Assembly (NCBI GenBank): GCA_963935005.1
Contig: CAWWAX010000080.1
Location: forward strand, 1 to 7,074
DNA: 7,074 nucleotides
Direction: 5' to 3'
From: GCA-2718595 sp963935005
GTDB taxonomy: Bacteria; Gemmatimonadota; Gemmatimonadetes; Longimicrobiales; Gaopeijiaceae
Shown: piece by piece, positions 1 through 5,564 of the stretch
Layout: every line of letters starts with the position of its first letter
Numbering within the stretch: position 1 is the first letter of the stretch
Translations under genes and position numbers: made by a program
The notes under the pieces: generated by a model
Database searches by the model: none
The model's input: only the letters and a program-made list of their open reading frames with translations
What the model was told of the DNA's origin: nothing

Positions 1-93
1 TGATCACTTTCCATTCTTTTCCAGTGAAGAAGGCGGGGACTGACCTCACTGAAGGTACCGGAGATTCTAACACAGGCCGAAAATATTTTTTGA

Positions 94-516
94 CTACTGG
101 TGGACGGAAAAGTCAAAAAACATTCCCCGGGTCTCATGACCTGAAAAATCACATACCGCAGTGTATTCGCCTTCGGGTAAGTTCAGATCTACGGTCCTTA
201 CTTCGTATGGACTCAGCCGTCCTTCCGTTTCCCATACGTTTTCCTCGGTATCCTTTCTCACAAAGATCAGGTTGTGTTCCTCAACCCCTTCACTGGCTAA
301 ACGAAGGGTGATGTCTCCGGCAGGTAAGATATCCGGCATACCGATATAAAAATCTGCGAGCATGATCTCGATAGTATCGGGAATATTATCTAAGGATAAT
401 TCCTGTTGAGCAGGGGATTCGTTACCTATCGAACCTTCCTGGGTTTCACAGGAGCCAATGACTAATAAACAAAGGCCGAGCCTGCAGAGCAGGCCCGGCC
501 TTATGCGATCAATCAT
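94..516 (-). CDS. Cupredoxin-like lipoprotein with type-1 copper site
   Basis: Small (140 aa) exported copper protein, probably an electron carrier anchored to a membrane on the periplasmic side. The N-terminus has a basic start, a hydrophobic stretch and the lipobox-like sequence VIGSC, with Cys23 as the likely lipidated residue. A Ser/Glu/Gln-rich linker of about 25 residues leads into one beta-sandwich domain. The ligand set is complete in the usual cupredoxin order: His81 in EEHN, then Cys122, His127 and Met132 in CDFSGHETRGM (C-x4-H-x4-M). I chose the ATG at 516 because AGGA lies 8 bases before it; an in-frame ATG at 534 would add six residues but has no Shine-Dalgarno. It lies 24 bases downstream of the PQQ dehydrogenase on the same strand, so co-transcription is likely, and it is the natural candidate for that enzyme's electron acceptor (inference). 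The family is clear; the partner is not proven. Confidence 0.82.
   Translation of the reverse strand: MIDRIRPGLLCRLGLCLLVIGSCETQEGSIGNESPAQQELSLDNIPDTIEIMLADFYIGMPDILPAGDITLRLASEGVEEHNLIFVRKDTEENVWETEGRLSPYEVRTVDLNLPEGEYTAVCDFSGHETRGMFFDFSVHQ
464..500 (-). terminator. Terminator-like hairpin inside the cupredoxin signal-peptide codons
   Basis: Bases 474-485 pair with 489-500: a 12-base-pair, GC-rich stem with one A/C mismatch (479/495) and the three-base loop 486-488. On the minus strand the stem is followed at once by the T-rich tract TTTGTTTATT (473 down to 464). That is the layout of an intrinsic terminator for transcription coming from the dehydrogenase gene, whose stop codon is about 40 bases upstream. 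It also falls within the lipoprotein signal-peptide codons, so it could act as an attenuator opened by a translating ribosome, or slow ribosomes, or simply reflect codons for Gly, Leu, Arg and Cys. The structure is seen; the function is inferred. Confidence 0.4.
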
Positions 517-524
517 TCTATCTT

Positions 525-528
525 TCCT
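525..528 (-). promoter_or_regulatory. Ribosome binding site of the cupredoxin gene
   Basis: AGGA on the minus strand, 8 bases before the ATG at 516. It favours this start over the ATG at 534, which is preceded only by TTTTGG. The site lies just after the stop codon of the dehydrogenase gene, so translational coupling is possible. Confidence 0.45.
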
Positions 529-540
529 AGTCATCCAAAA

Positions 541-2553
541 TTATGGAAGAGTCAGTGCTACCAGCCCTCCGACCTGATTGATGACTAGGTGTTGGACACC
601 CTCGTGCATATAAGTCATCATGCCATACCGAATGCTTCCAGGAACTTCGACTTCACCCAAGATGTCTCCAGTGGCTTTGTCTCTCGCACGGACATACGGG
701 GTTCCATCACTGCCATTGGCCGAGTGTATCAGAATATCTGGAGTAGCCAACATTGCAGATTGTCGTCCTGATCCAGTCTTGGGAATATCAAGTCCCTGGA
801 GATCTGGATGATTCAATACTCTGTCAGGGGTATCACCAACAGGTTTAGACCACAGGTGGTCTCCAGTGTTCATGTCGATGGCTGTGATTTTGCTGTAAGG
901 TGGTCTAAAGATTTGTAATCCTCTTACATTGACTCTATTACCGTCTCCCACCGCAAAATCAGTGAGGGTAGTACCTGTAGGAATGACTTCTGGATGCTCA
1001 GCTTCTCTTTCCTCCCCAGTAATCATGACCCTTGAAGAACACCCTTTCTGAGAAGTGATGTACATAATTCCAGTGGTAGGATCTGCTACTGGAGTTCCGT
1101 CGATGTTGGTTCCGCCCACGTCTCCGGGACACCACAGTGATCCTTTCTTACCGAGGTCGTTGTCTCTATGTAGGGGTGGATTAAAGAACGGTCCCCATAC
1201 GTAATCCTCTAATATTTCTAGTGCTTCAGCCCGAAGTTCAGGGGTGAAATCAATCAGTTCTTCTTCAGGAAGCCCCTGCATATCGTATGCGGCTGGGCGT
1301 GTAGGATGGGGCTGCGTGGCCGCTAGTTGCTCTCCTGGTATTAGTCCTTCTGGGACAGATTTTTCTTCGATAGGCCAGATTGGATCACCGGTCTCTCGGT
1401 TAAACGTGTAGGCGAACCCTTGCTTGGTCGCTTGCACCACGATCGGTACTTCTTTGCCGTCCATCGTTACGTCCATGAGGACTGGTGCGGTTGATGTGTC
1501 ATAGTTCCAGATATCGTGGTGGACTAGTTGGTAGTGCCATTTGCGTTCACCAGTTTTGACATCCAGAGCGATTAGGCTAGTGCTGAATAGGTTGTCACCT
1601 GGTCTGAATCCGCCATAAAAGTCCTGTGTGGCTCCATTCGTTGGCACGTAAACCAATCCAAGCTCAGGGTCCGCAGAGAGCGGCGCCCAGGAGGAAATGT
1701 CTCCAGTCCAAGACCAGGCATCGTTCTCCCACGTCTCATGACCGAATTCTCCAGGACCTGGAAGAACATCAAATTTCCAAAGATGCTCTCCAGTCCGCAG
1801 GTCGTAGGCCAAAATATCGCCAGGCACATTCTCTTGCCGTGATTGGTTGTATCCCTGCTCAGCTGAGTTCCCAACAACGATAACATCATTAACAACAATC
1901 GCTGGGGAAGAACTGGTGATGTATCCTGTCTCCAGAGGAATACCTTCGTATACATCATATTCATGCCCGAGGTCAGCCAGGAGATCAACTGTTCCAGTCT
2001 CAGGAAACCCTTCAATCGGAATTGCTCCGCCGAATCCTTCGATAGGCTGACCAGTATGTGCGTCGAGAGCGTGCAGGAAGAAAGCTGGGCTAACTACCAA
2101 TACAATGTCGCGTCCGTCCACATTTGCATAAGCAACACCTTTACCGTGATTCTTTCTCATCGAGTATTCCCAGCGGGGGGTCGATGGCTCACGGAATGTC
2201 CAGAGAGTCTCGCCTGTACCTGCATCCAAGGCCACGACATAACGTCTTTCTCCAGCCACTGTAATCAACATGCCATCGACATAGATTGGGGTTGGCCGAG
2301 CATTTACATTACCGAAACTTCCACCATCCCATTCCCAAGAGATGTCGAGGTCTCCAAAATTCGAAGCATCGATCTGACTCAATTCGGAGTACCGTTGGCT
2401 GGCTACATCTCCACCGATGTACATCCAGTCTCCGATGCGTTCATCCATGTTTATTTGCTGAGCCTGTGAAGCCACGGGCAGTGAGATAGAAAACAGCATG
2501 GCCAGGCATATGGACAGGAAAGAACTAGTTGAACTAAGATTTTGTGGTTTCAC
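541..2553 (-). CDS. Secreted PQQ-dependent dehydrogenase (quinoprotein, glucose/alcohol dehydrogenase-like)
   Basis: Periplasmic quinoprotein of 670 aa that would oxidise a sugar or alcohol using pyrroloquinoline quinone. A Sec signal peptide (hydrophobic 11-28, likely cut after SQA at residue 31) leads into an eight-bladed-type propeller. Blade-end tryptophan-docking motifs of the form A-x-D-x-x-T-G-x-x-x-W recur near residues 108, 162, 249, 329, 383, 558 and 623. The conserved WHYQLVHHDIWNYD (339-352) corresponds to the family segment holding the active-site aspartate, here probably Asp347. WCPGDVGGTN (474-483) is another family hallmark. There is no CxxCH heme motif and no adjacent Cys-Cys pair as in methanol dehydrogenase, so it is neither a quinohemoprotein nor a typical methanol dehydrogenase. 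It also lacks the multi-helix membrane domain of the E. coli Gcd type. Electrons must therefore go to a separate carrier; the cupredoxin gene just downstream fits. The start is GTG with GGAGA seven bases upstream. The substrate cannot be read from the sequence, and no PQQ biosynthesis gene is in the window. Confidence 0.92.
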   Translation of the reverse strand: MKPQNLSSTSSFLSICLAMLFSISLPVASQAQQINMDERIGDWMYIGGDVASQRYSELSQIDASNFGDLDISWEWDGGSFGNVNARPTPIYVDGMLITVAGERRYVVALDAGTGETLWTFREPSTPRWEYSMRKNHGKGVAYANVDGRDIVLVVSPAFFLHALDAHTGQPIEGFGGAIPIEGFPETGTVDLLADLGHEYDVYEGIPLETGYITSSSPAIVVNDVIVVGNSAEQGYNQSRQENVPGDILAYDLRTGEHLWKFDVLPGPGEFGHETWENDAWSWTGDISSWAPLSADPELGLVYVPTNGATQDFYGGFRPGDNLFSTSLIALDVKTGERKWHYQLVHHDIWNYDTSTAPVLMDVTMDGKEVPIVVQATKQGFAYTFNRETGDPIWPIEEKSVPEGLIPGEQLAATQPHPTRPAAYDMQGLPEEELIDFTPELRAEALEILEDYVWGPFFNPPLHRDNDLGKKGSLWCPGDVGGTNIDGTPVADPTTGIMYITSQKGCSSRVMITGEEREAEHPEVIPTGTTLTDFAVGDGNRVNVRGLQIFRPPYSKITAIDMNTGDHLWSKPVGDTPDRVLNHPDLQGLDIPKTGSGRQSAMLATPDILIHSANGSDGTPYVRARDKATGDILGEVEVPGSIRYGMMTYMHEGVQHLVINQVGGLVALTLP

Positions 2554-2560
2554 GCGAATT

Positions 2561-2565
2561 TCTCC
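2561..2565 (-). promoter_or_regulatory. Ribosome binding site of the PQQ dehydrogenase gene
   Basis: GGAGA on the minus strand, seven bases before the GTG at 2553. It supports this unusual start codon, which places the Sec signal peptide at the very N-terminus. Confidence 0.6.
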
Positions 2566-2611
2566 ACTTCAATTTAGAAATATGAAAACTTAGTGACCCT
2601 TGATTCATTTT

Positions 2612-2617
2612 TATAAT
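2612..2617 (+). promoter_or_regulatory. Probable -10 box for the acyltransferase gene
   Basis: A perfect TATAAT in the 125-base gap between the divergent dehydrogenase and acyltransferase genes. Transcription would begin near 2624, leaving a leader of about 55 bases. No good -35 box lies 16-18 bases upstream (the best is TTAGTG at 2590-2595), so an activator or a non-canonical sigma contact may be needed. The AT-rich block around it also holds minus-strand matches such as TATTAT, so the region may serve both directions, but I cannot place a minus-strand promoter with confidence. Confidence 0.4.
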
Positions 2618-2668
2618 ACTGTAATCTGACTTGCATAGAGTACAGTAGCAACGGTCATTCGAAAACTT

Positions 2669-2673
2669 GGGAG
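2669..2673 (+). promoter_or_regulatory. Ribosome binding site of the acyltransferase gene
   Basis: GGGAG ends five bases before the GTG at 2679. It is the reason for preferring that codon over the in-frame TTG at 2667 or GTG at 2673, neither of which has a recognisable site at useful spacing. Confidence 0.4.
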
Positions 2674-2678
2674 TGCTA

Positions 2679-3434
2679 GTGATACGCATCAAAGGCTTCT
2701 TGCTGATCACCATAGTTGTAGTGTTTGTAATAGTGCATGACTTGGTGCAAAGAACCCTACTCCCGTTGGCTCTTAGACTTTTTCCTGATAAGCGAGAGAG
2801 TATCCTCAATGTATGGGGAAGATGGATTGCTGGTGGATTTGTTGGAATGATGCGGTTTACAGGAGCAGGAGATTTTCCTGTGCAGAGTGTGATCCCCCCG
2901 GATCCAGATGTTCTAGTATTGATGAACCATCAATCTCTCATGGATTTGCCACTCGCCGTGCTAACTATACGGGAAGGCTATCCAATGGTTGTTACTCGTG
3001 CGAGATATGCGAAGTGGGTTCCATTAATTTCTGGTATTATAAGAAGGTTAGATTTTCCCACGGTCGATCCTCAAAAAAGGAATAAAACTGACCTAGTAAG
3101 ACTCTTTAGGGTAGCAAGAACGACCACAAGGCCTGTCCTTCTTTTTCCAGAAGGCACACGTTCTCGTGACGGCGAACTACAGCCCTTTAGGCAGGGTGCT
3201 CTGAAGGTATTTTTAAGTAAGCGTCAGTGGAAGGTCTATCTGGTTGTGGCCGATGGTGTATGGGAATACGCTAAATTCGTGGATGTCCTCTTCTTAAAAG
3301 AAAAGATCAATTGGAAAATGAAAATCTTGGGCCCCTTTGAATCTCCAGAAAACAATGAGGATTTCTCAGGATGGATACAGGAGATGGAAGATCAGACGAG
3401 AGAAGGCCTAGCCTCCCTCAGGGAAGGAAGCTAG
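2679..3434 (+). CDS. PlsC-family acyltransferase (1-acylglycerol-3-phosphate acyltransferase-like)
   Basis: Membrane-associated glycerolipid acyltransferase of 251 aa, expected to move a fatty acyl chain from acyl-ACP or acyl-CoA to the sn-2 position of a lysophosphatidate-type acceptor. One strongly hydrophobic N-terminal helix (about residues 4-22) would anchor it in the inner membrane. The catalytic NHQSLMD motif (H-x4-D; His84 and Asp89) is followed by the acceptor-binding FPEGTRS motif (156-162) and PFRQGA (169-174). Length matches bacterial PlsC enzymes of about 240-260 aa. The usual fourth motif with a conserved proline is not obvious in the VYLVVADG segment, so a different acceptor is possible. 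The gene stands alone on the plus strand, divergent from the dehydrogenase and convergent with the HD-domain gene. The start is uncertain (TTG 2667, GTG 2673 or GTG 2679). Confident for the family, not for the exact acceptor, so no symbol is given. Confidence 0.88.
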   Translation: MIRIKGFLLITIVVVFVIVHDLVQRTLLPLALRLFPDKRESILNVWGRWIAGGFVGMMRFTGAGDFPVQSVIPPDPDVLVLMNHQSLMDLPLAVLTIREGYPMVVTRARYAKWVPLISGIIRRLDFPTVDPQKRNKTDLVRLFRVARTTTRPVLLFPEGTRSRDGELQPFRQGALKVFLSKRQWKVYLVVADGVWEYAKFVDVLFLKEKINWKMKILGPFESPENNEDFSGWIQEMEDQTREGLASLREGS

Positions 3435-3437
3435 GCC
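3405..3437. terminator. Hairpin between convergent genes, probable two-way terminator
   Basis: GGCCTAGC (3405-3412) and GCTAGGCC (3430-3437) form a perfect eight-base inverted repeat. The interior holds TCCC (3414-3417) and GGGA (3421-3424), which can extend the fold with a small asymmetric bulge. The acyltransferase stop codon TAG (3432-3434) lies in the right arm. On the minus strand the arm is followed by TTCTCTCGTCT, moderately T-rich; on the plus strand no T-run follows. It best fits termination of the HD-domain transcript, with possible service to both genes. Confidence 0.5.
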
Positions 3438-3468
3438 CCAAAACTATTCCAGAAATATTGGACAGTCG

Positions 3469-4260
3469 TTACAGTGGCCGGTCCGGATTAGCCATAGTAC
3501 GCCACATGTGTGCTGTGGGACTATTGTCATTACCCAGCCCTTCTTTAGGCTGCTTAAAGTGACGACCGATGATATCAATGAACGGTTCGATTGTCACGTC
3601 TACACCGTCTTGGAAAGCGTAGGTGTCATTAACCGTGATCAATCTTGATTCCATATACCATTTATGGGCCCTGCAGTACTTATAAGCTTCTGCGATGTAA
3701 GGTTCGGGAACGTAATCTTCACCGAAGATTCTGTTGTACATCTCAGGATATTCATAACCCGTTGACTCATCGGGATAAAATCGCAGTGCTTGGTGGTACT
3801 GGATGCCCCAGCTGACTCGCTCGTCAACATAAGGTGCAAAAAGTTGGGCGCCCCAGTATCCGTGGTCGACTTTAATCAGGTTTTGCACGGTATCATGCAG
3901 AAGGCACGCCAGTATCGTTCTTTCTGGTTGACCAGTCTGGAGAGCGTGATTGGCACTTTGAAGTACGTGACGTGCGGGTGCGAACCGAAGCCTAAAGAAG
4001 TCTTCGAGGGTGGCATTTAGGGGTATCGGTTCGAGTTCCCTCGTTGAAGTGAACAGCGAACCAGTTCCGCGACGTGCGGTTCTCTCCTGCTCCTGCTCCT
4101 CCAGTTCGTCTTCAGATAAAGGCTCTTCTTTTTCAGCATGCTCCTCTTCGAGCATGTGGATCATGTAGTGCTCTAGTTCTTCCGCTTTGTCTTCGGGAGA
4201 CATTCTTTCGAGTGCCCCTACCCCCAAAGTTGCTAAAAAGGCTCTGCGATCGACTTCCAT
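3469..4260 (-). CDS. HD-domain protein with twin-arginine-like N-terminus, PhnZ/MIOX-like metal-ligand spacing
   Basis: Protein of 263 aa that I do not recognise by name. The N-terminus, VDRRAFLATLG with Arg5-Arg6, resembles a twin-arginine signal, but the hydrophobic part is short and no A-x-A cleavage site is seen. An acidic, charged helix-prone linker (about 27-62, rich in Glu) follows. The HD domain spans about 90-220: His98 in ARHVLQSA, His122-Asp123 in LLHDTVQ, His133, His156 in YHQALRFYPD, and Asp212 in VNDTYAF. Gaps of 24 (His98-His122), 23 (His133-His156) and 56 (His156-Asp212) are close to those I recall for the PhnZ diiron oxygenase, so oxidative cleavage of a small substrate is an alternative to phosphohydrolase action. 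The ATG at 4260 is supported by GGAGGG five bases upstream. It appears to be a single-gene unit, divergent from the DUF1028 gene. Function unknown; the domain call is good, the chemistry open. Confidence 0.75.
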   Translation of the reverse strand: MEVDRRAFLATLGVGALERMSPEDKAEELEHYMIHMLEEEHAEKEEPLSEDELEEQEQERTARRGTGSLFTSTRELEPIPLNATLEDFFRLRFAPARHVLQSANHALQTGQPERTILACLLHDTVQNLIKVDHGYWGAQLFAPYVDERVSWGIQYHQALRFYPDESTGYEYPEMYNRIFGEDYVPEPYIAEAYKYCRAHKWYMESRLITVNDTYAFQDGVDVTIEPFIDIIGRHFKQPKEGLGNDNSPTAHMWRTMANPDRPL

Positions 4261-4265
4261 AAAAA

Positions 4266-4271
4266 CCCTCC
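4266..4271 (-). promoter_or_regulatory. Ribosome binding site of the HD-domain gene
   Basis: GGAGGG on the minus strand, five T's before the ATG at 4260: a near-ideal Shine-Dalgarno. It fixes the start and rules out the in-frame TTG at 4332, so the twin-arginine-like motif begins at residue 4. Confidence 0.8.
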
Positions 4272-4489
4272 GGACTTGGTCATCTCTTAATATTGTACTG
4301 TTGAGAGTAGCTCCAGATGTGCGCGGGGGCAAACCACTATAACGTTTGGTGATTTTTTGGTGAGACAGTCTTTTTTGTGATTCGGACTCCCCTCTTTCGC
4401 GGTGCCCGTGATCGGTTCCAGATTGAAGGGTATATCGATTGCGGGAAAATCCATGACTTTCTAATACTGATCAAGGCAGGGGCGAGCAT
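4272..4489. promoter_or_regulatory. Divergent control region between the HD-domain and DUF1028 genes
   Basis: About 220 bases without a gene, from which both flanking genes must be transcribed. For the minus strand, TACAAT (4297 down to 4292) could be a -10 box about 30 bases before the HD start, without a good -35. For the plus strand, TTGCGG (4439-4444), 17 bases, then TAATAC (4462-4467) is a weak sigma-70-like pair upstream of the DUF1028 start. T-rich repeats lie at 4345-4380. Individual boxes are low confidence; the region's role follows from gene orientation. Confidence 0.35.
4345..4380 (+). repeat. Short T-rich direct repeats (TTTGGTGA type), possible operator
   Basis: TTTGGTGA occurs at 4345-4352 and again at 4356-4363, an offset of 11 bases or about one helical turn. 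A one-mismatch copy, TTTTGTGA, is at 4373-4380, 17 bases further on. Placement in the divergent gap suggests a regulator binding one face of the DNA, but the units are short and could be chance in T-rich sequence. Confidence 0.3.
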
Positions 4490-5539
4490 ATGCTAAAGCG
4501 TGCAATTTTCTGGAACTCAATTCTTTTTATTTCTCAAAGTATTTCGGCCCAAGAACCAGTGTCCTGGGGGCCTGATATGCATTTCTCTACATTTTCAATC
4601 GCTGCGATTGATCCTGAAACACGTGAATCTGGGGTGGCAGTAACGACTAGAGTTGCTTGTGTAGGAAATGCAGTGCCTTGGGTTCGCGCGGGAGTAGGTG
4701 CAGTAGCAACCCAAGCCAGTACCCGTGTGGAATATGGAAAAGAACTCTTGGATTTCATCGAATCAGGGATGAATGCCGATGACGCAATGACTAGGGCAGT
4801 GGCGGGAGATTCTATGTCTGCGAGGCGACAGGTAGGGGTCATTTCCCTAGATGGGACGAGCGCGCAGCATACTGGCACAGGGCCGAGTTACTGGGCAGGA
4901 CATCGAGAAGGAACCAACTATGTCACACAGGGGAATATTTTAGTGGGTCCTGAAGTGCTGGCTGCGGTTGCAAAGAGTTTTGAGGCAAGCGAAGGCACAG
5001 AACGTCATTTATCAGACCGTTTGATCGAGGCCTTAATGGCTGGACAGATTGCTGGAGGAGATAAACGAGATGGCAGGTTGCAATCGGCTGCGGTGATTGT
5101 TGCTGATCCCAGGGCGGGAAATTCCAGGAGACAGGATCAGGTAACAGCCAATATTAATGTTTGTGAACATCCGACTCCTGTTGCTGAACTCCGAAGAATC
5201 TACAATTCGATTTCTCAGACCCTTGGATATCGAGATTTGCAGAGGCTTGGAGGAAATGACGTCTGGCAACTGAGAGTCTTACTGCATGCCATCGGATACT
5301 ACAGACCAGAGGCGGATGGAGTTCCTTTGGATGCGACTTCGCAAACCTATACGGAAGATGCGGTGGATGCTGTGCATCGCTTCCGTGTTGACCAAGGTTT
5401 ATGGACCCCCAGAGGTGATGTAGCCAGAGGGTTAGTCGATAGGCAGACGATAGATCGCCTTTGGGAATCTGTGGAGGAGGTTGGGAAGACGATGGAGGTT
5501 CGAAAGATTATCCGAGACGCGATTATGGTGCGACGTTGA
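4490..5539 (+). CDS. Secreted DUF1028 (Ntn-hydrolase-like) protein with C-terminal peptidoglycan-binding-like domain
   Basis: Two-domain protein of 349 aa. A Sec signal peptide (hydrophobic 5-19, likely cut after ISA at residue 20) places it outside the cytoplasm. Residues 34-240 are a full DUF1028 domain: the opening TFSIAAIDPETRESGVAV, PWVRAGVGAVATQAS (63-77), RRQVGVISLDG, QGNILVG (147-153), AGGDKRDGRLQSAA (188-201) and HPTPVAELRRIY (227-238). As I recall, DUF1028 proteins have the N-terminal-nucleophile hydrolase fold, with Thr34 of TFSI as the likely nucleophile, but no reaction is firmly established. Residues about 257-325 resemble a peptidoglycan-binding domain (VLLHAIGYYRPEADG, then VHRFRVDQGL), an arrangement seen in other DUF1028 proteins. 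AGGGG lies seven bases before the ATG. An internal ATG (Met30, base 4577) just before the domain could give an unexported form. It is followed closely by dpaL, suggesting a shared amino-acid scavenging role (inference). Confidence 0.88.
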   Translation: MLKRAIFWNSILFISQSISAQEPVSWGPDMHFSTFSIAAIDPETRESGVAVTTRVACVGNAVPWVRAGVGAVATQASTRVEYGKELLDFIESGMNADDAMTRAVAGDSMSARRQVGVISLDGTSAQHTGTGPSYWAGHREGTNYVTQGNILVGPEVLAAVAKSFEASEGTERHLSDRLIEALMAGQIAGGDKRDGRLQSAAVIVADPRAGNSRRQDQVTANINVCEHPTPVAELRRIYNSISQTLGYRDLQRLGGNDVWQLRVLLHAIGYYRPEADGVPLDATSQTYTEDAVDAVHRFRVDQGLWTPRGDVARGLVDRQTIDRLWESVEEVGKTMEVRKIIRDAIMVRR

Positions 5540-5564
5540 TTTGATCATAACTTCTAGCCAAATC

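Noticed and set aside
1..93. Possible tail of a plus-strand gene entering from the left (stop at 41-43) or start of a further minus-strand gene near the edge.
   Set aside because: Fewer than 15 residues would be visible in the plus frame, with no motif. The minus-strand ATG at the edge has only a vague upstream site. The only inverted repeat (ACCT at 43-46 with AGGT at 53-56) is too weak for a terminator.
24..311. A 95-codon plus-strand frame at the left edge.
   Set aside because: Most of it is antisense to the copper-ligand part of the cupredoxin gene, and the translation is low in motifs.
1572..2015. A 147-codon minus-strand frame inside the dehydrogenase gene.
   Set aside because: It overlaps the conserved protein in another frame and has no family signature.
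1963..2469. A 168-codon open frame on the plus strand opposite the PQQ dehydrogenase gene.
   Set aside because: It is antisense to a clearly conserved propeller coding region, its translation shows no recognisable motif and no ribosome site precedes it. It is a shadow of the real gene.
4261..4332. Longer version of the HD-domain protein from an in-frame TTG at 4332.
   Set aside because: The ATG at 4260 has an ideal GGAGGG and puts the RRxFL motif at the N-terminus; the extra 24 residues have no signal character.
5481..5564. Longer version of DpaL from an in-frame TTG at 5481, overlapping the end of the DUF1028 gene.
   Set aside because: GGAGGAGG abuts that TTG too closely, and the extra 28 residues have no counterpart in E. 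coli DpaL. The ATG at 5565 gives the family length.
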